DNA of 64,000 nt from NCBI GenBank assembly GCA_016125215.1, contig WGMF01000035.1:1-64000 (forward strand), read 5' to 3'. The stretch comes from Phycisphaera sp. Its GTDB lineage: Bacteria; Planctomycetota; Phycisphaerae; Phycisphaerales; Phycisphaeraceae. A program made the position numbers and the translations under genes. A model generated the notes under the pieces. It was not told where the DNA came from. It did not search any database and was given only the letters and a program-made list of their open reading frames with translations. Positions 7,969 to 17,942 of this stretch are shown here, piece by piece (position 1 is the stretch's first letter; each line of letters begins with the position of its first letter).

Positions 7969-9867
7969 TCAGGGTACGGGCTTGAGTTGGAATTGCTTGA
8001 TGCTTACGCCCCGGTTGGGGGCGCGGAAGGTCAGCATGATCGTGTTGCGTCCCTCGCGCAGCTCGATGACGGTCGGCTTGGAGGTCTGCCACAAGCCCTT
8101 GGTGTAGGGCAGGGCCACGTCGACCATGTCGCGCCTGTTGAGCCTGAGGGTGGCTGTGATGTCGGTGCTGACCGTGGCCACAGTCGCGGTCAGTTCGTAT
8201 TTCCCCGCGGTGGGAAGCTCCACGGTGTAACTGAGCAACTCGGGGTTGTTGCCCAGGCGCTGGTAGTGGACCTGGGTGCCGCCGCCGAAGCTGGGCATGA
8301 ACGCGACCTTGTCGGTGCTGTTCTCCGGGCGCGTGCAGGCCGCGGCGGGGATGGTGAACACGCCGTTCTGATCGGTGACGATCTTCCGGTCTTCCTCGGG
8401 GATGGTGATCGTCACGCCCTGCTCATCGCCGATCAGGTCGTCCGATTCGCCGAGCTTCATGCCGCCTGTGAGTTCGAGTGCCTTCATCTTGGCGTCCTCG
8501 ACGATCCAGCGTTTCTTGTAAAACGCCAGCCCGTCCCAGAACCCCCCGCCCTTGCCGTAGTGTCGCAGGCTCACGTCCTCCTGCCCCAGCGCATCGCCGA
8601 TCCACTGCGCACGCAGGACCTGGAGATACCCCGCCTCGTTTTCGCGTGCCTGGGATTCGAGCAAAAAGTCCAGCCCGCCCTGCGGACCGCACCACGCCAC
8701 CGACCACCACGCGCCAAAGCAGATCGTCCAGCCGTCCGGCGTCCAGTGGTTCATCGCCGCGTGACCGGATTGGGTCGAACGCCTGGCCGGGATGCCAAAA
8801 GCGCGCGAGAGTGTTCGCCCGTAAAACGCTCGCGGCCCGCACTTGCCGCCGCCCGCCACGATCTGTTGACACTTCGTGCCTATCGAATCGTCCCAGGTCG
8901 GCGTGGCATAGGGCACGTCGCTCTTGACAAAGCGCACGTACCGCCACTTGTAATCGGGGTTGGTGATGTGCTCGGGGTAATACGTCCTGAGCATCTGGCG
9001 CGTCCAGGCCAGCTCATCGTTGGTGTAGGGGTCGTTGGTGATGAATCGGCACTCCCAGGTGTTCATGTCCTTGAACGCGGGGTCGAGTTCGCCGTCGAGG
9101 TAGGCCTTTTCATAAGCCAGATATCGGGCGACCTGCCCGTCGGGGTTATCGTTGTCGGCGCGGACGATCCCATACACCCCCCCGCGCGACTTGCCGTTGA
9201 GCCACGGCTGCTGTAGCGCGGTGCCCAGCGCCAGCCTTTGAAAGATGCCCGGCTCACGCGCCCTCTCGCTGGCCGCAAGGATGGCTGTGTAGACCTGCAT
9301 CGCCTCGCCGTATTCCGCGCCGTTGGCGCCGCCGGCGATGAGCATCTGTTTCATCAGGGCATCGTCACTGAACAACCTGTCGAGCAGCGATTTCTCCTCC
9401 GGGCCTTGTTGAGCGAACTCCGCAAGGCCGCGCGGCGTGGCGGTGCGGATGATCGACGCCCGCATCAGGTCGGCATCAAGAGCGTCACCGGCCAGGAAAT
9501 CATTCAACGCATCGAGCAGCGGCCGGGCGGTCTCCATGGCGTGCGCCTCGGCTTGGGCCTTGGCCGTCTCGTAAGCCTTGACCGCGTCCGCGTTGGCGTC
9601 TTCACCGGGGGCGGCGATCTTGTCCAGCGCCACGCGGGCTCCGAGAAAATCGGCTTTCTTCTCTTCGTCGACAGCGGGCAGTTTGGCGGCAATCCCGGCA
9701 CTGAGTTTCTCTAACATCCGCGTGTACTGTTCGAGAAGCTGCTGACCCTGCGCGTTCAGTTCGACCTGCGATTCCTCTTTTGCACGGGCATCGTTTGGCA
9801 GACATATCGCCGTGAAGGCGACGATCAGGCCCGCCAGAAGAAATGGCCAGCCGCGTTGAGTTTTCAT
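7969..9867 (-). CDS. Secreted transglutaminase-like protein with C-terminal beta-sandwich
   Basis: A 632-aa protein with a signal peptide (FLLAGLIVAFTAICLPNDARA). Residues 40-300 are mainly helical. The core near 338-380 resembles a transglutaminase-like fold: GGKCGPRAFYGRTLSRAFGIPAR carries the candidate nucleophile C343, and NHWTPDGW the candidate H374. I do not see the usual following Asp, since GW is followed by TICFGAWWSVAW. About residues 530-632 resemble a CBM6/35-like carbohydrate-binding sandwich (LLSYTVELPTAGKYEL, VIELREGRNTIMLTF). It probably acts on, or binds, envelope polymers. It lies between the squalene-cyclase-like gene, across a palindromic repeat, and the thioredoxin-like gene, and may be cotranscribed with the latter. 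Confidence 0.65.
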   Translation of the reverse strand: MKTQRGWPFLLAGLIVAFTAICLPNDARAKEESQVELNAQGQQLLEQYTRMLEKLSAGIAAKLPAVDEEKKADFLGARVALDKIAAPGEDANADAVKAYETAKAQAEAHAMETARPLLDALNDFLAGDALDADLMRASIIRTATPRGLAEFAQQGPEEKSLLDRLFSDDALMKQMLIAGGANGAEYGEAMQVYTAILAASERAREPGIFQRLALGTALQQPWLNGKSRGGVYGIVRADNDNPDGQVARYLAYEKAYLDGELDPAFKDMNTWECRFITNDPYTNDELAWTRQMLRTYYPEHITNPDYKWRYVRFVKSDVPYATPTWDDSIGTKCQQIVAGGGKCGPRAFYGRTLSRAFGIPARRSTQSGHAAMNHWTPDGWTICFGAWWSVAWCGPQGGLDFLLESQARENEAGYLQVLRAQWIGDALGQEDVSLRHYGKGGGFWDGLAFYKKRWIVEDAKMKALELTGGMKLGESDDLIGDEQGVTITIPEEDRKIVTDQNGVFTIPAAACTRPENSTDKVAFMPSFGGGTQVHYQRLGNNPELLSYTVELPTAGKYELTATVATVSTDITATLRLNRRDMVDVALPYTKGLWQTSKPTVIELREGRNTIMLTFRAPNRGVSIKQFQLKPVP

Positions 9868-9944
9868 CGTGCTCTCCTTGTCAGACGCAACGGTGTTGGG
9901 GTCGGGTGGGTCCGGGGCTCAGAAGGCGTGTGAGAAGCTTGGGT

Positions 9945-10018
9945 GTGCCACTGGCGGCTTGCCCGCCAGTGCTTAAAACGTACGGCTTTTTCACTGGCGG
10001 GCAAGCCGCCAGTGGCAC
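9945..10018. repeat. REP-like palindromic repeat, two inverted 27-nt units
   Basis: Two 27-nt arms, 9945-9971 and 9992-10018, are exact reverse complements separated by a 20-nt spacer. Each arm is itself nearly palindromic: the core CACTGGCGG, GCAAG, CCGCCAGTG folds as a 9-bp hairpin. The same 27-nt unit occurs without mismatch at 29189-29215. The pair lies between the transglutaminase-like and squalene-cyclase-like genes. As RNA it would form a strong hairpin, so it could end or attenuate the upstream operon, but the exact second copy elsewhere points to a dispersed REP-type element. No RAYT transposase gene is in the window. Confidence 0.85.
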
Positions 10019-10065
10019 CCCAATACACACCCTCGTGATTTCAGTCTGGCTTCTCACACACTTTC

Positions 10066-11136
10066 TCAGCGTTGATAAACGGGGATGTATCGGTGCGGGG
10101 TGCCGAGGATGATGATCGCCATCGGGGTCTTGTGGGGGTAGTCTTCTTCCTGTTCCTGCCACGAGCCATCGGGCTTCTGCAGGGCGATGAGCGCGTCGCG
10201 GACCTTGGGGTACCACTTGGCGTAGCGTTCGTCGCCCGATTGAACCATAGCCTGCATCGCATAGTAGTGCGAGTAGTAGAAGTGGCCGTTGTCCTTGCGG
10301 GAAAAAACCTTGGGGTTGTTTTCGAGGTAATTCAGGGCGGCGGTGACCCACTCGGCGTCGCGGTTGCCGGCGAGCTGCGCCGCGTAGACGCCGCCGGCGG
10401 TGCAGGCGATGGTCGCGGTGTTGTTGCCCTGGTAGCCAAAGCCGCCGGTCGCCTCGTTCCAGACCTGGTCGCGCAGGTAGCCGGTCACCCGGTCGATGGT
10501 CTCGGTGGGGACGAGGATGCCCGCTTCACGCGCCGACGCCAGCGAGACGAAAACCATCGCGGTCACGGAAGTATCCTGGCCCGCATCGGGTCGCGGTGCG
10601 TAACGCCAACCGCCCTGCGAACTCTGCGCCCGGAGGATGATCTGCACCGCGCGTTCCAGCGCCGCTTGGATGACCTGGTTGTCCTTGGGCTCACCGGTCA
10701 TGCCCCACATCTCGGACATGGCAATGGTGAACAGGCCATGCTCGTACATGCCGCCCATGACGCCGGTGGGTGAGTCTTTGGCTTTTTGCAGCAGGTAATT
10801 CTTGGCGCGGTCCAGCGCATCACCGTAGCGCCCGAAGCCGGGGAAGTGGCCCCTGACCATGAACGCCATCAGCCCGAGGCTCGTTCCCCCGATCGCGATC
10901 TTGCCCTCTTTGGACGACCACGAACCGTCGGGGTTCTGGCTCTTGAGCAGGTACGCCAGCCCACGGTCGATGGCCTGTTCGGCTTCACGGGTCAGCTCGG
11001 GTGCCTGGGGCTCGTCGTCGGTTGGGCTTTTCGTTTCAGTTGTCTGCGCCCACAGGGACGCCGTGACAAGCCCGACGACAAGCGGGCACACGACGCAGGC
11101 ACACCGCAGACTCCATCGTCCAGAGCGTGGTCTCAT
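10066..11136 (-). CDS. Secreted squalene-cyclase-fold (prenyltransferase repeat) protein
   Basis: A 356-aa protein with a signal peptide (VVCPLVVGLVTASLWAQ). It carries repeats of the alpha/alpha toroid fold shared by squalene cyclases and prenyltransferases: AIDRGLAYLLKSQNPDGSW, IILRAQSSQGGWRYAP and ALIALQKPDGSW. The DxDD motif of true cyclases is not apparent, and the protein is half the length of a hopene cyclase, so enzymatic cyclisation is unlikely. Such genes commonly sit at the end of planctomycete MoxR-DUF58-BatA operons. Its start overlaps the end of the 1476-aa gene by 4 nt (ATGA), so translation is probably coupled. Likely a periplasmic binding or scaffold protein. Confidence 0.78.
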   Translation of the reverse strand: MRPRSGRWSLRCACVVCPLVVGLVTASLWAQTTETKSPTDDEPQAPELTREAEQAIDRGLAYLLKSQNPDGSWSSKEGKIAIGGTSLGLMAFMVRGHFPGFGRYGDALDRAKNYLLQKAKDSPTGVMGGMYEHGLFTIAMSEMWGMTGEPKDNQVIQAALERAVQIILRAQSSQGGWRYAPRPDAGQDTSVTAMVFVSLASAREAGILVPTETIDRVTGYLRDQVWNEATGGFGYQGNNTATIACTAGGVYAAQLAGNRDAEWVTAALNYLENNPKVFSRKDNGHFYYSHYYAMQAMVQSGDERYAKWYPKVRDALIALQKPDGSWQEQEEDYPHKTPMAIIILGTPHRYIPVYQR

Positions 11137-14100
11137 TTCGCAACCCTCTCGTAGTAATCCTTGAGCAGGCCCCGGTATTCCAACGGCAGTTCACGCGCGA
11201 AGTTCTGGTTCAGGGCGGCTCGGTTGCGCTGGCCCAGCACGTTCCACTCCGACCGTTTGTCCTGTGGGGCTTCACCGCTCACGAAGTCGGCGACAAATCC
11301 CGCGGTGACTTCGTGCTCCGCGTCGCTGCTCTCCGTGAACATTGTCGGCACGTCGTCATCGCCTGAAGATGTGGCTTTGGCGGTCTGCAGGATCAGCGCC
11401 TGCTCGATGATAAAGTGACGCAGCGCCTCATCCGCGCCCCGCTGTTCGCGGAGGACCGTTTCACGGTCCGAGGCGGTCAGCGCAGCCACGGCGGCGGCGA
11501 GGTGTTCTTGCGCAGCCCGCAGCATCGGGTGTTCCTCGCCCTTGTGCGAGATTTCGAGGCAGCGCGAGTCGATTTCTGCCTGACGGTCCGCCAGGGCCTT
11601 GAGGGCTTGCGGGTCACAGCCGTGCGCCTCGCGGAGCAGTTGCTTGTGGTCGCTGGCCAGCGCCAGGACATCGATCAGTCGCAACACACCGGGGTCGGTC
11701 TTGGGCGTGACCTCGATGCTCGGCAGGCCGTTGAGCATCGTGATGATCGCGGTGATCGCTTCGATGTTTTCATTGAGCACCGACACGACGCCCTTCATCT
11801 GTTCGACCGCGGCGTCACGGTCGCCCGACTGTAACGTGTTGTGAGCCTCACCGGCCTGCGCGCCGGCCCGGTCGAACGCGGTCATCCCCGTGGCCAGCAG
11901 GAGTGATTGAGAATATTCCGAAGCACGCTCGGCGAGGTCGGCTTCCTGCATCGCAAGGGCCGAGTATTGATCCTCACCCGCCGGCTCGGTCCTGCGTCGC
12001 AATTCGTCCTGCTGGTATTCGAGCATCGAGGCCTCGGTCGCGGCGTGGTGCAGGTACTCGACGATCTCGGCCACATAGCCGGTCTGCGTCTGAACCGCTG
12101 CGACAAGTTGCTGCACCTTGCCCAACGATTCGGCGGCGACATCCTGCGCGTCGAGTGCGTCGGCCTTGTCACCGGCCTTGAGTGAATCGGCGGCGTCTTC
12201 GAGGTCCGTGTTGGCAAACGCCAGAGGTGTGCCGGCGTCAAGCCTCCCCGCGACGAGCTGTAACAGCGGCGCGACTTCGACAAGACAATTCCGGAGGTTG
12301 GTGAAGATCGGCTGAAGATCGGCGGCCGTCTTGGGCGTAGAGGTCTGCGTCGCTTGAATCAAATCCCGCTGCTCGGCCACGATGTCCGACATGTATCGGT
12401 TGGCAAAACCCACGGACCGCTTGAACATCAGAAGGTCCTGCAACATCGCCAGGCGACCGCCCTGTGCCACGACAAGCTCACGCGCCTCGGCAACGGTGTC
12501 CGCAGCGGTTTCCTGAAGACCGATGGCTTCGTCGGCCTTGTTGTTCCTGAGCGACTCGAGCGCCGCGGTCAACGATCGCTCGGCCCGCTCGAGCCGACTG
12601 ACCAACGGCGGGATATCCGGGTCGGCCAGGTCACGGTATTGTTTCAACAAATCCTTCTTGAACTGGACCAGCTCATCCGTCAAAAGCTGTTGCACGTCCA
12701 CGAGGCTGTCAACTTTTTTCTCCTCCGCGGCGGTGGCGTCGGTCTTCTCCAGAAAGTTGACGGCCTGGGTCTCGTATTTTTCAAGCCAGGAGAGCCTCTC
12801 ACTCGAAGCCGCGACCAGCGTGCCCATGCCCTGCGACTCGAGGCCCAGCTCCGTCGACCAGCGCTCGAGAATCTCCACCACCCGGGCAAGGGCTTGCTCG
12901 GCTTGCGCCTGCTGCGCCGCGGCGGGTTCGATCTGATCTTCACCGAGGTGTTGCGTGGCCTTGACCATGGCGCTCTGGGCCTGCGACACCAGGGCCGGCA
13001 CGGGCGGTGCTTCGGGGAACGCGTCGTCAAACATGCGCGTACGTGGCGCGGGGACCGTCGGCAACATCAATTCAAAGAGTTGCTTCCGCAGCGCGGCCTG
13101 CCCCTGAACAACGGCGGGCTTGAGCTTTTCCAATTCCACGGCCGGTGCGCTCTGGCAACTCATGCGCAACTGCCGCTGCGCTTCGATCATGGCTTTGAGC
13201 TTCGACGTGGTGTCGAGCAGCGTGGTGTACGCGCCGCTCAAGCGCACGCTGAATTCGCAGTTGAGCAGGAACCTGGTCTGTTCATCCTGCAGGGCCGACG
13301 CTTGATCCGTTTGGCCCGAACGGATCAGCGCCGCGGCCTCGCGCATCTTCCCTACGGTCCCGGCGGCGCGCAGATCCTTGACCCCGCGCGTCAAACGCAG
13401 GACCGCCAGCGGCCGTTTGTCGTATCGCATCCCACGCAGCAGGTCGTTGGCCAAGCCCTCGGTCCATTGGGCAAGGTCGTCCTGGAGTGTGGCCACCGCC
13501 TGGGCTTCCTCGTTCGACCCCCTATCGATCGTGCGAAGACGCAGCGTGGCCTGCTCGAGCGCGAGCATGTGGCACTCACGCGCGTAAACCTCCTGGGCCG
13601 AGTCGATCGACCTGAGCATGACCAGACCGCCCAGCTCACGCGCAGCGGCGTTCACCGCGTACGCCGCGGGATGCGGGTCACGCTTGTCGGAAGACCGGCC
13701 CTCGACGAACCCGGACTGCGCACGCAGCAGCGACGCCGCCTGCGCGATCGGCTTGTCCGCGATGTCGTTGAGCTTAGCCCTCATGCGGTCGATCGGCTCA
13801 AACTCCACAGCGTCCTTGATGTTGTTGGCGGCAAGGTCGTCGAGCAGGGCCTTGAACTCGACCGCGGTTTCCTGGAGTTGCTCGCGCACCAGTTCCTGTC
13901 GGATCGCCTCGAGCTGACAGGCCTGGGTGTAGTCGCTCTGGTGCGGGTCGAACGCGCGGACCGCCTCGTGGGCTGATCGCTGTTGACGGTAGATCGACTG
14001 CACACGCAGCAGCAGGCGGTCTTGCCTCTTGGCAACCTGTTCGAGGTACTTATCTTTAGAGAGGAAGGTGATCCGCCGGGTCTCGGATCGGGCGACGTGC

Positions 14101-15563
14101 GGGCCTCCCTCTCCGGGGTAACGGTCGCTCACCTCGACGTTGAACGACACCGTATCGCCGACTTCAAGGTCGGGCAGCGCCTTACGGTAGTCCCAATCGA
14201 TCGGCTGGTCGCCCTCACCGCTGGCCACGGGGGACTGGGTTTGCGTGGTCTGCTCGTCGTGCTGGTTCACCCGGTAGGTCACACGGGTGGCGCCGATGCC
14301 GTGGTCGTCCTGGGCGCGCACGGTGAGGATAAGTGGCCGATTGAGCATGGCCACGAGGTTGCCCTGGGGCGAGGTGAGTTCGACCTTAGGGGGCTGGTCG
14401 GAGGCGACCTGCAGGTAGTAACGCGGGCTTGCAAAATCAAAGCCGTGCTCTTTCTCGACCCACTCGAAACTGTACCCACGCGAAGCGGCGACTTTTTCGT
14501 TCAGAGTCACGACGCGGCCGTCGCCAGTGACGGGCAGGTCCATCGGTTCTTCGCCGTCGCGGATGAACCGGGCAGAACGGACCGGTCGATCCAGTGAAAG
14601 TTGCCAGTGAACATCCGTGCCCTCGGGCAGCGTGAGGGTCAGGGCCTCGACGGACTCCGGGGGAGTGTCGAGGTACGGCGGATAGGTCAGGTCCACCTTC
14701 ACACGTTCGATGCGCGGCGCGGGGACGACCCGTACCGTGTGCCAAGGCGTGCGTGCGTCGCCCGCTTTGATCCGGTAAGTAAAGTCACGCGAGGCCGAGG
14801 CGATGGTGTAGGTGCATCGGTCGTGGTCGACATCGAGCGTGATCTCCCGTGCGCTGCCGGTCCCTGTGCGTACGGCGATCCGGGCCTTGTCGGGGATGAC
14901 GCCCGTGATTTGCGCGTTGATCTGGGCGCTGTCGCCCTCCTTGATCGTGAGACCCTGCTGGTCGAGGGCGATGTGCGTGTTGGTCGGGTAAGCGACCGCC
15001 GACCAGGGCACAAAGAGGCGCATCACCCCCGCCGCGAGGAACGAGCCATTGACCATGGCCAGGAGCACAACCGCCAGCACAAACGCCGACGAAACGGTCG
15101 CGGGGCGGCGCAAGGAATCGAAAGGCACCGTGTGCTCGGGGCGCAGCGAGTCGGCGGCTTGCTCGGCCAGGCGGCAGGTGTTCAGGCGCAGGTGGTCGGG
15201 TTGCGTGCCTTGCGCAGCCTGCTCACGGAACTGCACCGCGGAGACGAGCAGGCTCGTGAGGTTGCCGTGGTGACGTTCGATCTTCAATGCGGTGCGCAGC
15301 GCACTGAACGTACGGAGTTGTCGCCAACCGCTGCGCAGGGCAAAGAAGCAAGGCACGGCCAGCACCGCAAGCAGCAGGGCCGCGCGTCCCGGTGTGGCCA
15401 GGTCGGCCAGCCAGTCGACCGCCACGCACAACACAAACAGCCCGATCCCCCAGCGGACCGCCGTGAGCAAGCCCGTTGAAAAGTGCAACGCCTGCTCGCG
15501 TTTCCACACGGATCGTAGCCGCGAATCGAGCCGATCCAGCCTGGGCGTCTGGGAGGGGTTCAT
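11133..15563 (-). CDS. Giant DUF4175-like membrane protein with coiled coils
   Basis: A 1476-aa protein. The N-terminus has two or three membrane helices (WGIGLFVLCVAVDWLADL, AALLLAVLAVPCFFAL and VSSAFVLAVVLLAMV). Next come beta-rich, Ig-like extracytoplasmic segments (about 190-480; PPKVELTSPQGNLVAMLN, RPLILTVRAQDDHGI), like DUF4175 proteins. Residues from about 510 to the end are long Gln/Glu/Ala-rich helices, probably coiled coils, with many DxxA and QxxL heptads. It overlaps both neighbours by 4 nt (15560-15563 and 11133-11136), which strongly suggests translational coupling in the MoxR operon. A large periplasmic scaffold is the simplest reading; no catalytic motif is visible. Confidence 0.72.
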   Translation of the reverse strand: MNPSQTPRLDRLDSRLRSVWKREQALHFSTGLLTAVRWGIGLFVLCVAVDWLADLATPGRAALLLAVLAVPCFFALRSGWRQLRTFSALRTALKIERHHGNLTSLLVSAVQFREQAAQGTQPDHLRLNTCRLAEQAADSLRPEHTVPFDSLRRPATVSSAFVLAVVLLAMVNGSFLAAGVMRLFVPWSAVAYPTNTHIALDQQGLTIKEGDSAQINAQITGVIPDKARIAVRTGTGSAREITLDVDHDRCTYTIASASRDFTYRIKAGDARTPWHTVRVVPAPRIERVKVDLTYPPYLDTPPESVEALTLTLPEGTDVHWQLSLDRPVRSARFIRDGEEPMDLPVTGDGRVVTLNEKVAASRGYSFEWVEKEHGFDFASPRYYLQVASDQPPKVELTSPQGNLVAMLNRPLILTVRAQDDHGIGATRVTYRVNQHDEQTTQTQSPVASGEGDQPIDWDYRKALPDLEVGDTVSFNVEVSDRYPGEGGPHVARSETRRITFLSKDKYLEQVAKRQDRLLLRVQSIYRQQRSAHEAVRAFDPHQSDYTQACQLEAIRQELVREQLQETAVEFKALLDDLAANNIKDAVEFEPIDRMRAKLNDIADKPIAQAASLLRAQSGFVEGRSSDKRDPHPAAYAVNAAARELGGLVMLRSIDSAQEVYARECHMLALEQATLRLRTIDRGSNEEAQAVATLQDDLAQWTEGLANDLLRGMRYDKRPLAVLRLTRGVKDLRAAGTVGKMREAAALIRSGQTDQASALQDEQTRFLLNCEFSVRLSGAYTTLLDTTSKLKAMIEAQRQLRMSCQSAPAVELEKLKPAVVQGQAALRKQLFELMLPTVPAPRTRMFDDAFPEAPPVPALVSQAQSAMVKATQHLGEDQIEPAAAQQAQAEQALARVVEILERWSTELGLESQGMGTLVAASSERLSWLEKYETQAVNFLEKTDATAAEEKKVDSLVDVQQLLTDELVQFKKDLLKQYRDLADPDIPPLVSRLERAERSLTAALESLRNNKADEAIGLQETAADTVAEARELVVAQGGRLAMLQDLLMFKRSVGFANRYMSDIVAEQRDLIQATQTSTPKTAADLQPIFTNLRNCLVEVAPLLQLVAGRLDAGTPLAFANTDLEDAADSLKAGDKADALDAQDVAAESLGKVQQLVAAVQTQTGYVAEIVEYLHHAATEASMLEYQQDELRRRTEPAGEDQYSALAMQEADLAERASEYSQSLLLATGMTAFDRAGAQAGEAHNTLQSGDRDAAVEQMKGVVSVLNENIEAITAIITMLNGLPSIEVTPKTDPGVLRLIDVLALASDHKQLLREAHGCDPQALKALADRQAEIDSRCLEISHKGEEHPMLRAAQEHLAAAVAALTASDRETVLREQRGADEALRHFIIEQALILQTAKATSSGDDDVPTMFTESSDAEHEVTAGFVADFVSGEAPQDKRSEWNVLGQRNRAALNQNFARELPLEYRGLLKDYYERVAK

Positions 15564-17941
15564 GGCAGGTCGTGCCTCCTTCGCTCAAGCCATTCGATGC
15601 CCATCAGGCCGATCAGAAGCAGCGCGACATAACCGTTGTCCCAGAGGGTGACCTCGGAGCGATAAACACTCTTCACAGGTTCCGTATCGATGAGCGATTG
15701 AAGCTCCGGGAGCTCGCGCACGCCCAGGCACCGACCGCCGGTGAGTTGCGCGATGCGTTGCAGGTTCTCGGTGTCGGCGTGGGTGTCGTTGAGTTCGCTG
15801 TTCTGGTCCGCGACCTGGAACTCGGTTGAGTTGGAGATGGGCCGGTCGTTTTCGTTGGATTCTAGGCGATACCGTCCGGGTTTGGCCGGCGAGTAGAAGC
15901 CCTCGTACATCCCCGGCTGGGCACGGTCTGGCCGGAGTCGGACGCGCTCTTTAACGGGCGTGTCTCCCAAGAGCGTGACATAGACATCGAAGCTCGGCTG
16001 GATGACCGGGTCGTAGTTGTCGTCGAGCACGTGGGCGTAGAGTCGGCTCTGTTGCCCGATGGGGTAGACCACGCGGTCGGTTTCGAGTCGGATGCGTTTG
16101 TGTTCACCCATGAGTCGAGAGAGCGTCATGAACTGGATGCACTGCGACCAGATGCGCCAGTGGTACTTGTCGCCGGCCATGTAACGCAGTCGCCAGAGGC
16201 GGTCGGTGGCGATCGACATGCACTTGCCCGTGCCGTAGCGTTGCCACGCGACCAGCGGGTAGGCCTGGTCTTTTGCCGAGGTGTCGGAGAGCACCGCCAG
16301 GACATGGGCGCCGGCCTTGGCGGAGGTCAACGGAGGCAGGTGGTCCATGGGTGCCACCCGGCTCCAGACACGGTCGTTGAGTTCGTTGTCGTTTTCGAGC
16401 GTCATCACGAGGCTGCTCCTGCCGTCCGCGGTCAGGACGGGATAAGCCGACTCGTTCACGTCTTCCCACGGCGCGTCGGGATCGAATCGCACGGGTAGCA
16501 TGTCCGCCACGACCGTGCCCGAATACGAACCGGGCGTGTGCATCGCCCCGCACAGCACGATGAGCGAGGCGCCGCGGTCGCGGATGAGTTCATCGAGCAG
16601 CGCGAGCTCTTCGGCGCTGAAAAACGCTGAATCCACGTCGCCCAGGATGACCAGGTCGTATTGAAACGCCTGCTCGCGGTTGCCGGGGAAGCGCTCGATG
16701 TGATCGGGCGAGTTGCGTGCGACCTCGGGGCCCGCGTTCGAGGAGATGAACGTGGCGTGGATGCGCGGGTCACGCTTGAGGATCGCGCGGAGGTAGCGGT
16801 ACTCCCAGCGCGGGTTGCCCTCGATGTAGAGCACGTTGACTTTCTCGTTGACGACCCGGACGCTGCGCACGACACGGTTGTTGATGGCGGTGGCCTCGTC
16901 CTCGAACGGGTCGATCTGGATGTCCACCTGAACCGCGCCCTTCTCGTAGACATCGACGCCGAAGTCGATCTCCTCGAACTGCAGCCCGCCCTCGAGCCGA
17001 ATGGTGCGTGAAGCGACACGGCGGCCGTTGAGCATGACCGATAGCCGGGCGGTCCGTTTCTCGTAGCCCTTGGACTGAATCTGCACGCGAACGGGCACGC
17101 TGTCGCCCGAGTAAGCGACCTCCTGCATCACGACGTTTCGTATGGAGACATCGTCCGGGTCCGCCAGGCCGATCGGCACGGTGTAGACCGGGATGCCACG
17201 CGCACCGAGGTCGCGCAGCACCGCTTCGGCGCGCGGCGACGTGTCGCTCTCTGCGCCGTCGGAAAGCAGCACAATCCCCGTGGGCATGGCGTTGCCCGAC
17301 TTGGCGACGGTTTCGAGTGATTGGGCGATCGATGTTGAATTTTCATCGGCGGCCAGCCCGTTTGCCACAGCCGTGGGCAAGACCCTGGCGCTACTGACCA
17401 GACGCACCGAGTCGCCGAAGGTGTGGTAGCTCACGTCGACATGTTGACCGAGCTTCTCGAACACCGAACGCGAAGTCTCGGACAATAACCGCGTGGCCAG
17501 GTCCAGGCGCGAAGCCGACGCGACGGCCCGCCTCTGGTTCGCATCGAGGTTCAGAGGTACGTTGCCGGCCTTTTCTACATCGCTCAGAGGGACGAGGTTG
17601 AGCGCTACCGCGGCGTCGGCGATGTCCCCGGGAAGCTTGCGCGGGTCCTGCGCAGCCATACTCCGCGAGACATCGATGAGCACGGGCAGACGCCTGGGCT
17701 TTGTGTCGCTCTCACGCACGACCGCCATCGGCTCAAAAAGCACCGCGACCACGAGCGCCATCACGATCAACCTGGCCAACCCCAGCGCGATGCGCAGCCA
17801 GGGCTTAAGCCCCCACGACCGTCGGTAGAGATAGACGCTCAACACCGCCACGCCGACGAACGCCGCGACCATCCCCGCTGTGGAAATGGGCCGTGCCCAG
17901 AAGAGGCGTTCGACCTGCGTGTTGGCAAGCGTGTTCAACAT
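15560..17941 (-). CDS. Membrane protein with vWA and glutamine-amidotransferase-like domains
   Basis: A 793-aa protein. Two N-terminal membrane segments (MVAAFVGVAVLSVYLY, LIVMALVVAVLFEPMAVV) precede a von Willebrand A domain with the MIDAS start VLIDVSRSM and a later IVLLSDGAES. About residues 430-560 match the amidotransferase-like class I fold (YDLVILGDVDSAFFSAEE, LIVLCGAMHTPG) without an obvious catalytic Cys. A C-terminal helix (VALLLIGLMGIEWL) may anchor the other end. The ATG at 17941 begins one base after the stop of the BatA-like gene, with GGAGG about 8 bases upstream, so I preferred it to the longer frame reaching 18064. Known relatives occur with MoxR/DUF58; inferred role is a metal-dependent protein-binding factor in envelope stress or assembly. 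Confidence 0.8.
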   Translation of the reverse strand: MLNTLANTQVERLFWARPISTAGMVAAFVGVAVLSVYLYRRSWGLKPWLRIALGLARLIVMALVVAVLFEPMAVVRESDTKPRRLPVLIDVSRSMAAQDPRKLPGDIADAAVALNLVPLSDVEKAGNVPLNLDANQRRAVASASRLDLATRLLSETSRSVFEKLGQHVDVSYHTFGDSVRLVSSARVLPTAVANGLAADENSTSIAQSLETVAKSGNAMPTGIVLLSDGAESDTSPRAEAVLRDLGARGIPVYTVPIGLADPDDVSIRNVVMQEVAYSGDSVPVRVQIQSKGYEKRTARLSVMLNGRRVASRTIRLEGGLQFEEIDFGVDVYEKGAVQVDIQIDPFEDEATAINNRVVRSVRVVNEKVNVLYIEGNPRWEYRYLRAILKRDPRIHATFISSNAGPEVARNSPDHIERFPGNREQAFQYDLVILGDVDSAFFSAEELALLDELIRDRGASLIVLCGAMHTPGSYSGTVVADMLPVRFDPDAPWEDVNESAYPVLTADGRSSLVMTLENDNELNDRVWSRVAPMDHLPPLTSAKAGAHVLAVLSDTSAKDQAYPLVAWQRYGTGKCMSIATDRLWRLRYMAGDKYHWRIWSQCIQFMTLSRLMGEHKRIRLETDRVVYPIGQQSRLYAHVLDDNYDPVIQPSFDVYVTLLGDTPVKERVRLRPDRAQPGMYEGFYSPAKPGRYRLESNENDRPISNSTEFQVADQNSELNDTHADTENLQRIAQLTGGRCLGVRELPELQSLIDTEPVKSVYRSEVTLWDNGYVALLLIGLMGIEWLERRRHDLP

Positions 17942-17942
17942 C

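Noticed and set aside
12354-13976. Long plus-strand open frame of 540 codons
   Set aside because: It lies opposite the 1476-aa minus-strand gene; composition is Arg/Gly/Leu-rich and no domain is visible, as expected for a shadow in GC-rich DNA.
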